Below are positions 26,878 to 41,597 of a stretch of DNA of 64,000 nucleotides, one piece after another. The notes beneath the pieces were generated by a model. It searched no databases, was not told where the DNA came from, and saw only the letters and a list, made by a program, of their open reading frames with translations. Origin of the DNA: Gammaproteobacteria bacterium (lineage in GTDB: Bacteria > Pseudomonadota > Gammaproteobacteria > Granulosicoccales > Granulosicoccaceae); contig PDPU01000028.1 in the NCBI GenBank assembly GCA_002746645.1, positions 62,001-126,000 of the forward strand, in the 5' to 3' direction. Each line of letters opens with the position of its first letter. Within the stretch, counting starts at the first letter, position 1. The position numbers were made by a program, and so were the translations under genes.

Positions 26878-27714
26878 GTGGCGCACGCCGAACTCGAATC
26901 CACCATCAATGCCGCCTGGGAGGCACGCGAAAGCCTCTCCCCGGCCGATGCCGAAAAGGACGTCGGACACGCCGTCGAGGAAGCGATCGGCCTGCTCGAC
27001 AGTGGTGCCGAGCGAGTGGCCGAACCCATCTCCACGGGCAACTGGCAGGTCAACGAGTGGCTCAAGAAAGCCGTGCTCCTGTCATTCCGACTGCGCGACA
27101 ACCAGCCCATCGAGGCCGGGGGTTTCACCCGCTTCTACGACAAGGTGCCGTCGAAGTTCGGCGACACGAGCGCCACTGAATTCCAGCAGTCCGGTGTACG
27201 CGTGGTTCCCCCCGCCATGGCTCGCAAGGGCAGTCATGTGGCCGCCAACACCGTGCTCATGCCTTCCTACGTGAACATCGGCGCCTACGTCGATTCGGGC
27301 ACCATGGTGGATACCTGGGCCACGGTGGGGAGTTGCGCCCAGATCGGCAAGAACGTGCATCTCTCGGGCGGTGTCGGTATCGGCGGCGTGCTCGAGCCCC
27401 TGCAGGCCGCACCGACCATCATCGAGGACGACTGCTTCATCGGTGCACGCTCGGAGATCGTCGAGGGTGTGATCGTCGAGAAGGGTTCGGTGATTTCCAT
27501 GGGGGTGTACATCGGCCAGAGCACACGCATCTACGACCGTGAGCGCGATGAAGTGAGCTACGGTCGCGTGCCGGCCGGGTCTGTCGTGGTGTCGGGCAAT
27601 CTCCCGGCCGAAAACGGCAGATACAGCCTCTACTGCGCCGTCATCGTCAAGCGTGTGGACGAAAGAACCCGCGCCAGAACCGGCATCAACGACCTGCTTC
27701 GCATCGTCGACTGA
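26878..27714 (+). CDS. dapD: Tetrahydrodipicolinate N-succinyltransferase
   Basis: DapD transfers succinyl from succinyl-CoA to tetrahydrodipicolinate in the succinylase branch of lysine and diaminopimelate synthesis. The left-handed beta-helix hexapeptide repeats are evident ([46 protein letters not shown]). The length of 278 is normal. The start is a GTG at 26878 preceded by GGGAG. It works one step before DapC. It is followed after 49 bp by an ArsC-like gene, a conserved pairing. Confidence 0.95.
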   Translation: MAHAELESTINAAWEARESLSPADAEKDVGHAVEEAIGLLDSGAERVAEPISTGNWQVNEWLKKAVLLSFRLRDNQPIEAGGFTRFYDKVPSKFGDTSATEFQQSGVRVVPPAMARKGSHVAANTVLMPSYVNIGAYVDSGTMVDTWATVGSCAQIGKNVHLSGGVGIGGVLEPLQAAPTIIEDDCFIGARSEIVEGVIVEKGSVISMGVYIGQSTRIYDRERDEVSYGRVPAGSVVVSGNLPAENGRYSLYCAVIVKRVDERTRARTGINDLLRIVD

Positions 27715-27763
27715 CAGACATCACGCCCACATCGAGCAAGACCGATACACACCACACAACCGG

Positions 27764-28111
27764 ATGACGCCGCTCTACGGCATCGCCAACTGCGACACGG
27801 TAAGGAAGGCGCGCCGCTGGCTGCTCGACCACGGCCACGAAGTGAGCTTTCACGACTACAGGAAGGCTGGCCTTGACGGCGCCTTGCTCGATGGCTTCAT
27901 CGACACCTTCGGCTGGGAAGCTCTCGTGAATCGCCGTGGCACCACCTGGCGAAAGCTCGATGCAGAGGTGCGCGAAAACATCGATGGCGACGTGGCACGC
28001 AGGCTGATGCTCGAGAATCCGAGTCTCATCAAGCGCCCGATCCTCATCCACGACGGGCAGCCGCTGATCGGTTTCAGGGAGGACGAATACCGGGACACCC
28101 TTGGCGGGTAG
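27764..28111 (+). CDS. ArsC/Spx-family protein (YffB-like)
   Basis: This 115-residue thioredoxin-fold protein has the YffB pattern: YGIANCDTVRKARRWL with a single N-terminal Cys, then GWEALVNRRGTTWRKL, and RPILIHDGQPLIGF at the end. YffB-type proteins sit beside dap genes in many gammaproteobacteria. They are related to arsenate reductase, but arsenate reduction is not implied. It is probably co-transcribed with dapD. Confidence 0.85.
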   Translation: MTPLYGIANCDTVRKARRWLLDHGHEVSFHDYRKAGLDGALLDGFIDTFGWEALVNRRGTTWRKLDAEVRENIDGDVARRLMLENPSLIKRPILIHDGQPLIGFREDEYRDTLGG

Positions 28112-28287
28112 GCCGGGTCGCAGCCAACGATGACGCGAAGCCAGCACCCCCACGAAACCAGTACCCGGTTCACGCACCCCGGCCAGGCACTCTGGCCAGG
28201 CACCAGCAGCCCGACCGGGAATCTGATGCACTCGTGGTGTCGTGACGGCAGCGTCCAGCGGCTTCCCCCGCAGCTTCGCTTCTCCCA

Positions 28288-29076
28288 CTACTTCGCGTGC
28301 GCGCGCCCTGCCGAGCGCCCTGCCGCCTGCTCGGCCATCGTGTCGGCCACCTTGTCGCGCAGATAGACCGGCTGCAAGGCTTCCGCCGGCAGCAGTGCGC
28401 CCTTGTCGAGCGTGTCGGTGGCAAGGGTGAGCAGATCACTCGCTTCGGGCAGGAATTCGCCGAGGTTGTGCGCGCTGTCGATGCCGAGCGAGGCCTCGAG
28501 AAGGTCAGCGTAGAGCGCCGCACCACTGCCGCCGATCACGAGTTCGCCTGCCGGCCAGGGAAACTCGTTGATGTGTGGAACACCGGAATCATGTTCCACG
28601 ACCAGACGTCCGGCCAGCGCCGCCGGCGGCAGCACCATTTCCTCGCTCAGCGGCACGAGCCGGTCGCCTTCGATGCGTGTCAGCAAGGCATAGACTTCCT
28701 GCATGCGTGCATCGATGACGGCAAGTACATGGCTGGGTGCCGGTTGCAGTTGCTCCGTTGCCGCGCGCCGGCACGCTTCCGCAACGGCGAGGAGCGTGGA
28801 CACGGGAACCACCCCCGCACCCGTGCCCAGCGCAAGTCCCTGCCCCGCCGCAATGCCGATGCGCACGCCGGTGAAACTGCCAGGGCCACGCCCCACCACC
28901 AGTGCGTCGAGTTCGGGCGGAGTGAGTGCCGCTTCCTCGAGCAAGGCACTGATCATCGGCAAGAGCAACTGCGCGTGCTGCTGCGAGGCCACACGATGAT
29001 CGACAAACACCCTGTCGTCACGCTTGAGCGCCACCGTACAGGCATCGCTGCAGGTATCGAAGGCCAGCACGTTCAC
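28288..29076 (-). CDS. tsaB: tRNA threonylcarbamoyladenosine protein TsaB
   Basis: TsaB is the scaffold partner of TsaD in forming t6A at position 37 of ANN-decoding tRNAs. The N-terminal AFDTCSDACTVAL and the signature GRGPGSFTGVRIG identify it. Its 262 residues are slightly more than usual because of an Ala/Arg/Lys tail. Its start overlaps the end of the helicase gene by 4 bp, indicating translational coupling. Confidence 0.93.
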   Translation of the reverse strand: MNVLAFDTCSDACTVALKRDDRVFVDHRVASQQHAQLLLPMISALLEEAALTPPELDALVVGRGPGSFTGVRIGIAAGQGLALGTGAGVVPVSTLLAVAEACRRAATEQLQPAPSHVLAVIDARMQEVYALLTRIEGDRLVPLSEEMVLPPAALAGRLVVEHDSGVPHINEFPWPAGELVIGGSGAALYADLLEASLGIDSAHNLGEFLPEASDLLTLATDTLDKGALLPAEALQPVYLRDKVADTMAEQAAGRSAGRAHAK

Positions 29077-31085
29077 GACGACGATACCTCGAGTTCGAGT
29101 GCATCGGTGTCGCGTGCGAAGAAGGCTTCGACCTCGTCCAGATCGCGTGTGATCGGCATCGCCGGCAGGCTGCCGATGAAGAGTTCGCCATAGTCGCGCC
29201 CACGGATTCGCGGGTCGCAGAGCATCAGCACCCCGGTATCGGTGACGTCGCGGATCAGCCGCCCCACGCCCTGCTTCAGGGCAATGGCCGCCTGCGGAAT
29301 CTGCCAGGTGACGAAGGGGTCACCGCCATTGGCCTTGAGGTGACGGATACGCGCGTTCAGCACGGGATCGCCCGGCGAGCCGAAGGGCAGTTTGTCGATC
29401 ACGACCAGTGACAGTGCATCGCCGCGAACGTCCACCCCCTCCCAGAAACTGCCGGTACCGAGAAGAATCGCGTTGCCGACCGACTGGAAGGCCTCGATGA
29501 GTTCCCGCTTGGGCATCTGACCCTGCACGAGGAGTGGCCAGTCGAGCCGATCGGCAAGCACGGTGGCCGCTTCCTGCAAGGCGCGATGGCTCGTGAACAG
29601 CAGGAAAGCGCGCCCGCCACTCGCCTCGAGCACGGGTATCGTGGCGTCGAGCACCGCCTGCGTGTAGTGCCGCTCGCGTGGCTCTGGCAGGTGCTTCGGC
29701 AGGTACAGAAGCGCGTTGCGGCGATAGTCGAAGGGGCTGTCCACCTGCACCATGCGCGCGGAATCGGCAAGCCCGAGCTGATCGCGAAAGTGCGTGAAGT
29801 CACCCGCGACGGCGAGCGTCGCCGAGGTGAACACCCAGGCCGCCGGCAGCGACGTCATGGCGCGCTGGAAGGGCCTGGCCACGCTCAGGGGGGTCATGTT
29901 GAGGTTGAAACCGGAGCGGAAGGTTTCGTACCAGTGGATGTATTCGTCGCGTGGACCACCTTCGCCTTCGCCGGCAGGGTTGTCCACGTTTCCGCGCCTG
30001 ACATCGAGGAGCTTCAGTGCCTCCATCTGCGCTGCGGCGCGGCGATGACAGCTTTCGAGCCCCTTGCCGCGCTCGGCCATGTCGCCGAGTTCGGCATGCA
30101 AGGCCGCCAGCGCATCGGCCAGACTGTCGAGTTCACGGTCGAGTTTGCCGGGTTCACGCATTTCGTCGAGGCTGCCGCGCTCGGGATCGAGCGGAAAGGC
30201 CAGACGAAAATACCGCACGGCTTTCTCGAGTGCATCGGCCATGTCGGCGAGCGCCGGATTGTCACTGGCATCGACCTTCTGTTCGATGCGCGTGTCTCGC
30301 GCGAGATCGAAGAGCTGGCGGCTGCTCAGGCGCTGCCCGAAGAACTGTGCGGCGATATCGGGAAGCTGGTGTGCCTCGTCGATGATGAAGGCGTTGGCGC
30401 TCGGCAGGATTTCCCCGAAACCGCTTTCCTTGAGCGCGAGATCGGCGCAGAGAAGATGATGGTTGACCACCACGATGTCGGCCTGCTGGGCGCGTTTCCT
30501 GGCACGCGTGACGAGGCAGTCGTCGAGATCGTCCGGATCGTGCTGGGAACAGACGTCCTCGTTGGAGACCACGTACTGCCAGATCGGTGCGCCCTCGGGC
30601 ACCGTCAGCACCTCGGCAATGTCGCCACTCTCCGTTTCCCGACTCCAGTCGCTGATGGCGTTGAGCTGGGCACGTTGTTCGGGCTCGCGGATGGCCGGGT
30701 TCCTGAGCGCCAGTTCGAGCCGGTGACGACAGAGGTAATTGGCGCGCCCCTTGAGGAGACTCGTGCTGACACCCTCGCCAAGCGCACGCTTCACGAGCGG
30801 CAGATCGTTGTGGTAGAGCTGATCCTGAAGGTGCCGCGTGCCAGTGGAGATGACCACGCGCTGGCCTGAGAGGATGGCGGGTACGAGATAGGCGAAGGTC
30901 TTGCCCGTGCCGGTTCCGGCTTCGCCGATCAGTTGCCCACCCGCGTCGAGTGCCTCCTGTACGGCCTCGGCGAGGTGCTGCTGCTGCTCGCGCGGCCTGA
31001 AGCCCGTGAGTACGTCGGCAAAGGGTCCATCCTCGCCGAGAATCTCGCTGATCGATTCGCTGTTGATGATGTCAATGCGTGGCAT
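29073..31085 (-). CDS. yoaA: YoaA/DinG-family iron-sulfur DNA helicase
   Basis: This is an XPD-like superfamily 2 helicase of 670 residues. Walker A is GEAGTGTGKT and Walker B is IIDEAHQLPD. Cysteines between them (ANYLCRHR, EDVCSQH, DDCLVTRARKR) fit a 4Fe-4S cluster. C-terminal helicase motifs are SFWEGVD and QGVGRLIRD. YoaA helps repair stalled replication in E. coli. The overlap with tsaB is a conserved gammaproteobacterial arrangement. Confidence 0.9.
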   Translation of the reverse strand: MPRIDIINSESISEILGEDGPFADVLTGFRPREQQQHLAEAVQEALDAGGQLIGEAGTGTGKTFAYLVPAILSGQRVVISTGTRHLQDQLYHNDLPLVKRALGEGVSTSLLKGRANYLCRHRLELALRNPAIREPEQRAQLNAISDWSRETESGDIAEVLTVPEGAPIWQYVVSNEDVCSQHDPDDLDDCLVTRARKRAQQADIVVVNHHLLCADLALKESGFGEILPSANAFIIDEAHQLPDIAAQFFGQRLSSRQLFDLARDTRIEQKVDASDNPALADMADALEKAVRYFRLAFPLDPERGSLDEMREPGKLDRELDSLADALAALHAELGDMAERGKGLESCHRRAAAQMEALKLLDVRRGNVDNPAGEGEGGPRDEYIHWYETFRSGFNLNMTPLSVARPFQRAMTSLPAAWVFTSATLAVAGDFTHFRDQLGLADSARMVQVDSPFDYRRNALLYLPKHLPEPRERHYTQAVLDATIPVLEASGGRAFLLFTSHRALQEAATVLADRLDWPLLVQGQMPKRELIEAFQSVGNAILLGTGSFWEGVDVRGDALSLVVIDKLPFGSPGDPVLNARIRHLKANGGDPFVTWQIPQAAIALKQGVGRLIRDVTDTGVLMLCDPRIRGRDYGELFIGSLPAMPITRDLDEVEAFFARDTDALELEVSSS

Positions 31086-31132
31086 GTCCGTCGCCTCCCT
31101 GCGTCGGTTGCCGCCATCGCCGAAGCGGCGGG

Positions 31133-31615
31133 TTAACGAGCCTGGTATTCCTGAACCTTCTTGTGAGCGCTGCGCACGCCGAGTAGATCACCTCGCTGGT
31201 TGCGCGCGTGTTCGATGATCATCCAGTTCCGATGCAGCAGCGCGCGATTGTCCTTCGCAAAGCTGTTCGATCGCATCGCGAAGTTCTCGGCCTGCGCAGG
31301 CTGCTCGTTGTCTAGCTGGATTTCTGCCGAACGACTCCAGAGAATCGGGCTCTGCGGGTCGATCTCGAGCGCTTCGTAGAGGATTCTCAGTGCCACCGAA
31401 TCGTTGTTCTCGCGCCGCGCGCGCTCGGCCGCATCCCACAATTGCGCCACTTCCTGCTCGTCGGTGTCGACGCGAACATCCCTGATGGCGTTTTCGCGCG
31501 TCATGGTCTGTGCCGAACCCGCGCCCTTGCGCGCACCATCGGAACTGGCACAGGCGCCGAGAAAGAGCAGGCCAACAAGGGACAGGCGGAGCATGGTGCG
31601 GGTAGATATCGACAT
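31133..31615 (-). CDS. Small lipoprotein with TPR-like repeat
   Basis: This 160-residue lipoprotein has the lipobox LFLGAC after an N-terminal leader. The mature part contains TPR-like helices (ALRILYEALEIDPQSPILWSR), suggesting a protein-protein scaffold at the envelope. It lies between the OmpA-type lipoprotein and the helicase on the same strand. No specific function is recognised. Confidence 0.75.
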   Translation of the reverse strand: MSISTRTMLRLSLVGLLFLGACASSDGARKGAGSAQTMTRENAIRDVRVDTDEQEVAQLWDAAERARRENNDSVALRILYEALEIDPQSPILWSRSAEIQLDNEQPAQAENFAMRSNSFAKDNRALLHRNWMIIEHARNQRGDLLGVRSAHKKVQEYQAR

Positions 31616-31647
31616 GGGGGTGAGACTAGCAGGAAAGAAGGTTCGCT

Positions 31648-32322
31648 TCAGCTCTCGGCGGGAAGAACGGCTACCACCTTGATCTCGATGCGCCGATTGA
31701 GTTCCCTGCCTTCGGCAGTGGCGTTGACCGCACGCGGACGTGATTCGCCAAAGCCGACGGGCTTGAGCCGCGATGCCGGTATGCCGTTGGCCACGAGGAA
31801 GCGCGCCACCGCAAGCACGCGCTGCTTGGACAACTCGAGGTTGTCGGCCGCAATGCCACGATTGTCGGTATGACCTTCGATACGCACCACGGTGCGCGGG
31901 TAGGCTTTCAGTTCAGCCACGAGATCGAGCAACGCCGACTGTGCATCGGCATCGAGCATGGCATCACCCGGTGCGAACACAACGCCTTCGAGCACACCGT
32001 CGAGTACCGCACAGCCGCGCTTGTCCACCGGCCTGGGACTCAGCGTATCGGGGCACTCGTCGAACTCTTCGGGCACACCGTCCTGGTCGGCGTCGGGTGT
32101 CTGATCGGCGTCGCCATCCCGGCTGGCGTCGGGTGTCTGATCGGTGTCGCCTTTCTGATCGGCATCGCCCATTTCCGACATACTGACCGGGTCGCCAGTG
32201 GCACCATCGAGAGCAGCATTCGCGTCGTCGGCACGTTCGGGATTGCCGCTGCAGGCCGAGAGCAGATAGAGTACGGCGGCAAGGCCGGCCAGGGTACGAA
32301 CAGGGATCAGGGTTGTTGGCAT
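31648..32322 (-). CDS. OmpA-family lipoprotein with Asp-rich calcium-type repeats
   Basis: The ATG at 32322 opens a lipoprotein signal (lipobox LLSAC). Asp-rich repeats of the thrombospondin type 3 sort follow (DADQDGVPEEFDECPD). The C-terminal OmpA domain binds peptidoglycan; its key motif is IEGHTDNRGIAADNLELSKQRA-like with the NxxLSxxRA pattern, plus GFGESRPRAVN. It should tether the outer membrane to the cell wall. It is probably co-transcribed with the TPR lipoprotein 32 bp downstream. Confidence 0.88.
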   Translation of the reverse strand: MPTTLIPVRTLAGLAAVLYLLSACSGNPERADDANAALDGATGDPVSMSEMGDADQKGDTDQTPDASRDGDADQTPDADQDGVPEEFDECPDTLSPRPVDKRGCAVLDGVLEGVVFAPGDAMLDADAQSALLDLVAELKAYPRTVVRIEGHTDNRGIAADNLELSKQRVLAVARFLVANGIPASRLKPVGFGESRPRAVNATAEGRELNRRIEIKVVAVLPAES

Positions 32323-32607
32323 TGATTGCAAACTCATCATGAAGTGAGGTTATCGGGTTCCGTGGACATGGACAGCGGCCGCATGCGAGAGCCGGTGAAA
32401 CCGCCACCGTCGCAGCAACATCAGCACCGCAGGAAGCCCTCGGAGTGGTAAGAAGGTGGTGACTTGCCTGTCGCCGGCGATGAAACAGCCGCTGGCGTCG
32501 AGTCCGGTGAGCATCCGAAACCCACCGTCGACGAGCGCCTGACCGTCATCGTCGCGCGCCGTGATCTCGAGTGCGTCGGGGATGGTGTCGTCATGGCTCG
32601 GTGAGGC

Positions 32608-35835
<3,228 letters not shown>

Positions 35836-35843
35836 CGAACCGC

Positions 35844-37259
35844 ATGAGCACTCGCGCGCGCAAGGTCTATACCGTCAGCCGGCTGAATCAGGAGGTGCAG
35901 CGGCTGCTCGAAGGCAGTTTCGGCACGCTCTGGGTGCAGGGCGAGATCTCCAATCTCTCGCGCCCGGCAAGCGGCCACATCTACTTCACGCTGAAGGACA
36001 GCCAGGCACAGATCCGCTGCGCGATGTTCCGCGGCAACAACCGCCATCTCGACTTCCAGCCCGCGGCCGGTGACGCCGTGGAAGCCCGCGGGCGCCTCGG
36101 CATCTACACCGCCCGTGGCGACTACCAGCTCATCGTCGAGCACATGGAAATGGCGGGAAGCGGTCGCCTGCAGGCAGCCTACGAAGCAACGCTCAGGCAA
36201 CTCGACGCCGCCGGCTACTTCGACCAGGCGAACAAGCTGCCGCTGCCGGCCGCGCCCCGGACCATCGGCATCGTCTCCTCGCCAACCGGTGCCGCGCTGC
36301 AGGATGTCCTGAAGGTGCTGGCGCGGCGCTACCCGCAGGCCGGCGTGATTCTCTACCCCACCCAGACCCAGGGCGCGCAGGCCGCACCACACGTGGTGAG
36401 GGCGCTCGAGCGTGCCGCACGCCGCCATGAGGCCGATGTGCTGCTGGTGGTGCGCGGTGGTGGTTCGCTCGAGGATCTCTGGGCCTACAACGAGGTGTCG
36501 GTGGCCGAGGCGATGCGGCAGTGCCCGATTCCGATCGTTGCCGGCATCGGCCATGAAGTCGACGTGACCATTGCCGATCACGTGGCCGATCTGCGCGCGC
36601 CCACGCCCTCGGCCGCCGCCGAGCAGGCCACCCCCGACGGCAGCCTCGTGCTGTCACGCGTGGCGGCGCTCGATGCCGCCTTGAGCCGCTGGCAGCGCCA
36701 GACGCTCGCACAGCATCGTGCACGGCTCGCGGATCTTGCCACACGACTCGAGGCCCGCCATCCGAAGCGGCTGATCAACGAACGTGGTCAGCGCGTGGAC
36801 GAACTCGACGCCCGCCTCCGGCGCGCCTTCGCGGAACGCCACCGAAACACGAGGGCGCGACTGGCAACACTCGAGGCCCACCTCGCCCGGCACTCACCAG
36901 TACAGCAACTCGTGCTGCACCGCGCCGCGCTGCGGGCGCTCGAGGGACGCCTTGCCCCGGCCATGCAGGCAGAACTGACCGCAGGAACCGGCAAGGTTGC
37001 AATGCTGCAACAGCGCCTCGGCAATGCCATGGGAGCCCGCCAGCAGACAGCACGTCAGTCACTCGTGCTGGCGATGCGCACGCTCGATACGGTCAGTCCT
37101 CTGGCGGTGCTCGAGCGTGGCTACGCCATTGTCACGCACGACGAGCGAGCGCTGCGTGACGCCACGCAAGTCACCACCGGGGCTGCGCTCGGCATTCGCC
37201 TTGCCCATGGCCGGCTCGACGCGACCGTGACCACGGTACATCCACCGGCCACGGACTGA
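35844..37259 (+). CDS. xseA: Exodeoxyribonuclease VII large subunit
   Basis: XseA with XseB degrades single-stranded DNA. An N-terminal OB-fold (residues 1-100, QGEISNLSRPASGHIYFTLK) is followed by the catalytic domain with PVVAG-type motifs (VVRGGGSLEDLWAYN, IVAGIGHEVD). The long C-terminal coiled coil comes last. I take the ATG at 35844; the frame also opens at 35808 but those 12 residues overlap the promoter. The divergence from guaB is conserved in many gammaproteobacteria. xseB is not in the window. Confidence 0.94.
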   Translation: MSTRARKVYTVSRLNQEVQRLLEGSFGTLWVQGEISNLSRPASGHIYFTLKDSQAQIRCAMFRGNNRHLDFQPAAGDAVEARGRLGIYTARGDYQLIVEHMEMAGSGRLQAAYEATLRQLDAAGYFDQANKLPLPAAPRTIGIVSSPTGAALQDVLKVLARRYPQAGVILYPTQTQGAQAAPHVVRALERAARRHEADVLLVVRGGGSLEDLWAYNEVSVAEAMRQCPIPIVAGIGHEVDVTIADHVADLRAPTPSAAAEQATPDGSLVLSRVAALDAALSRWQRQTLAQHRARLADLATRLEARHPKRLINERGQRVDELDARLRRAFAERHRNTRARLATLEAHLARHSPVQQLVLHRAALRALEGRLAPAMQAELTAGTGKVAMLQQRLGNAMGARQQTARQSLVLAMRTLDTVSPLAVLERGYAIVTHDERALRDATQVTTGAALGIRLAHGRLDATVTTVHPPATD

Positions 37260-37332
37260 AAACACGCACCGACCTGTCTCGTCACGCGGCGGCCCTGCCC
37301 TGATGACAACCCTTGATACGGAGTGGAAACAC

Positions 37333-37361
37333 TTGCAAAATGGCTTCGATTCCTGTATAAC
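37333..37361 (+). promoter_or_regulatory. Sigma70-type promoter of the dksA-like gene
   Basis: TTGCAA (37333-37338) and TATAAC (37356-37361) are separated by 17 bp. Transcription from about 37368 would give a 60-base leader to the ATG at 37428. This argues against the upstream GTG at 37323 as a start codon. Confidence 0.65.
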
Positions 37362-37427
37362 GCCTGGCTTGCTTTCGACCGGCTCTCGAGTCGACGCGAA
37401 TCCGATCTTCCTTCTGCAGAAATCCTC

Positions 37428-38567
37428 ATGGCATCGAGTTCTGATCGTTGTTCCGCCGATCGCGACACGCATCGCGATTCCACCCCTTCCGCATCCGGCA
37501 AGGTCATGGCTGCCGCAAGAAAGGCCCCTGCCAGCAAGAAGATAGACGGCAGCACCGAGGCAGGAAAGACGGCGGCCGACACCGTGGCCACTGCAAGAAA
37601 GAAACCGGCAGCAAGGAAGGCGACGGGCAAGAGCCCGGCGAAGAAGACCGCGGCGAAAAAGGCATCGGCCAGCAAGGCGGCCGCCGGCAAGAGCACGGGC
37701 AGCAAGACCGGTGGCAAGAAGCCCACGGCGAAGAAAACCGCCTCGGGAAAGGCACCGACGAAGAAGGCGGCAGCGAAAAAGACAGCGGCAAGGAAGACAG
37801 CGGCAAAGAAGGCAACGGCGAAGAAAGCAGCGGCGAAGAAAGCAGCGGGCAGCAAGGCGGCAGCTGAAAAAGCCACCGCGAAGAAGGCCTCGGCCAGCAA
37901 GACAACGGCGAAAAGGAAGGCAGCAGGCAAGACAACCGCCAGCAAGACGAAAAAGGGCAAGACCGCCGCGAAAGAGACGGCGTCGTCCACGACCGCCGGC
38001 AAGACCGGATCGCGGAAACCCTCTGCCGCGGCTAAGGCTTCCGGAGCATCGGCCGCCAACAAGTCGGCCAATGCCTCGAGTGACAGCAACAAGGATGCAC
38101 TCGTGGAGTCGAAGGACGCCAAAGACGAGAGCAATGACGTGAATCTTGCCGAAGCCGGCGCAAGCCGCAAACCGCAACTGGTGCGCTATGAGCGCCATGG
38201 CCACTACATGACGCCTGAGCAACTGCAGTATTTCCGCGACAAGCTTGCCGCCTGGAAACTGCAACTGATGGAAGAGGTTGACCGCACCGTCGGCCACATG
38301 AAGGACGATGCGACCAACTTCCCCGATCCCAACGATCGCGCCACGCAGGAAGAGGAGTTCAGCCTCGAACTTCGCACCCGCGACCGTGAGCGCAAGCTCA
38401 TCAAGAAGATCAACGATGCACAGAAACGCATCGACGAAGACGAATACGGCTACTGCGAAGCCTGTGGCGACGAGATCGGCATCGCCCGCCTCGAAGCCCG
38501 CCCCACGGCCGAACTCTGCGTCGACTGCAAGACACTCGAAGAAATCCGCGAGCGTCAGATCGCCTGA
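37428..38567 (+). CDS. DksA-type RNA polymerase regulator with histone-H1-like Lys/Ala-rich arm
   Basis: The C-terminal 120 residues are a full DksA module: a coiled coil with the tip motif DPNDRA (D-x-x-D-x-A, used in the RNA polymerase secondary channel) and a C4 zinc finger at C343, C346, C364 and C367. About 225 preceding residues are dominated by AAKK, TAKK and ASK repeats, like histone H1 tails or Pseudomonas AlgP. A separate DksA arm of this length is unusual. The basic arm may bind nucleic acid; that is inference. The start is set by the promoter just upstream; an ATG at 37506 is also possible. The gluQ gene follows, as in the classical dksA-gluQ pair. Confidence 0.88.
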   Translation: MASSSDRCSADRDTHRDSTPSASGKVMAAARKAPASKKIDGSTEAGKTAADTVATARKKPAARKATGKSPAKKTAAKKASASKAAAGKSTGSKTGGKKPTAKKTASGKAPTKKAAAKKTAARKTAAKKATAKKAAAKKAAGSKAAAEKATAKKASASKTTAKRKAAGKTTASKTKKGKTAAKETASSTTAGKTGSRKPSAAAKASGASAANKSANASSDSNKDALVESKDAKDESNDVNLAEAGASRKPQLVRYERHGHYMTPEQLQYFRDKLAAWKLQLMEEVDRTVGHMKDDATNFPDPNDRATQEEEFSLELRTRDRERKLIKKINDAQKRIDEDEYGYCEACGDEIGIARLEARPTAELCVDCKTLEEIRERQIA

Positions 38568-38594
38568 TCGCCCGGTACGCCGCGTAGCGACGCC

Positions 38595-39506
38595 GTGCTG
38601 ACCGGCCGCTTCGCACCGACACCCAGCGGTGCGCTGCACGCGGGTTCGCTCGTGGCCGCGCTGGCATCCTGTGTCGATGCACGTCAGCAGAAAGGCCGCT
38701 GGCTGCTGCGCATCGACGACACCGATACCCCGCGTATCGTTGTGGGCGCCATCGAGCGATTCGTACCCGACCTTCGTGATCACGCGCTGGAACCCGATGC
38801 GACACTGCGTCAGTCGGAGCGTCTTGAGCACTATCGGGAAGCCACGCGGGAACTTGTCTCACGAGGCCTCGTGTTCGCCTGCCACTGTTCGCGCCGCGAA
38901 CTCATGCCAGGCACACCCTACCCGGGCACCTGCCGCGCCAATGTGCTCGACGAGGCCGCGTTCGACGCGTGGCTTGCGGGCGCCCGGGGAAGCCGTACGG
39001 CAGAGACAGCGCTCAGGGTCCGCATGACCGCCAGCGACCATCACATTGTCTTCGACGATCGCCTCCACGGACAACAGCGCACGACACGGGCCGCTGTTGG
39101 TGATCTCGTGCTGTGGCGACGTGATGGCGTGCCGAGCTACGCCCTGAGCTGCGCCATCGACGACGCTCTGCTGGTCAGCGACGTGGTGCGTGGCGAAGAC
39201 CTTCTCGACGCCACTGCTGCGCAGGTCGGGCTGATGGAAACACTCGGACTGACCATCCCGCGCTACGCGCATGTGCCGCTGCTGTGCGACGCCGACGGAC
39301 GCAAGCTTGGCAAGCAGACCCGCGCCAAGCCGATCGCCTCACATCCTGCCATCGACAACCTCGAACGCGCCTGGTCAGTGCTGCGACAGACCACCATCGG
39401 TGCCCATGAACACCGCGACGATGCGGGACGATTCGTGGCAATCGCCACGGAACGCTGGGATATTCAACAGCTTCAATGCGCCCCGATGCCTCGGCATGAC
39501 AGGTAG
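38595..39506 (+). CDS. gluQ: Glutamyl-Q tRNA(Asp) synthetase
   Basis: GluQ-RS attaches glutamate to the queuosine base of tRNA(Asp). It is a GluRS catalytic core without an anticodon domain, about 303 residues. The HIGH-like motif is PSGALHAGSL and the KMSKS-like motif is RKLGKQT. The four zinc-binding residues start with CHCSRRE. The frame begins with GTG at 38595, 27 bp after the dksA-like gene. Confidence 0.92.
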   Translation: MLTGRFAPTPSGALHAGSLVAALASCVDARQQKGRWLLRIDDTDTPRIVVGAIERFVPDLRDHALEPDATLRQSERLEHYREATRELVSRGLVFACHCSRRELMPGTPYPGTCRANVLDEAAFDAWLAGARGSRTAETALRVRMTASDHHIVFDDRLHGQQRTTRAAVGDLVLWRRDGVPSYALSCAIDDALLVSDVVRGEDLLDATAAQVGLMETLGLTIPRYAHVPLLCDADGRKLGKQTRAKPIASHPAIDNLERAWSVLRQTTIGAHEHRDDAGRFVAIATERWDIQQLQCAPMPRHDR

Positions 39507-39540
39507 AATCGCAACGTAGCCGGTCATTCCGAACGAATTG

Positions 39541-41526
<1,986 letters not shown>

Positions 41527-41597
41527 GGCTCGCAACCGACACGTGAGCGATTCACCCGGGTGCGGGTTGCCAGCATCGCGAATGCCGGTGAACACCG

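Noticed and set aside
32349..32600. Open frame continuing in the guaA frame after its stop, encoding LVDGGFRMLTGLDASG-like sequence
   Set aside because: There is no start codon near its beginning and no family similarity; it may be a relic, but the evidence is too thin to list as a gene.
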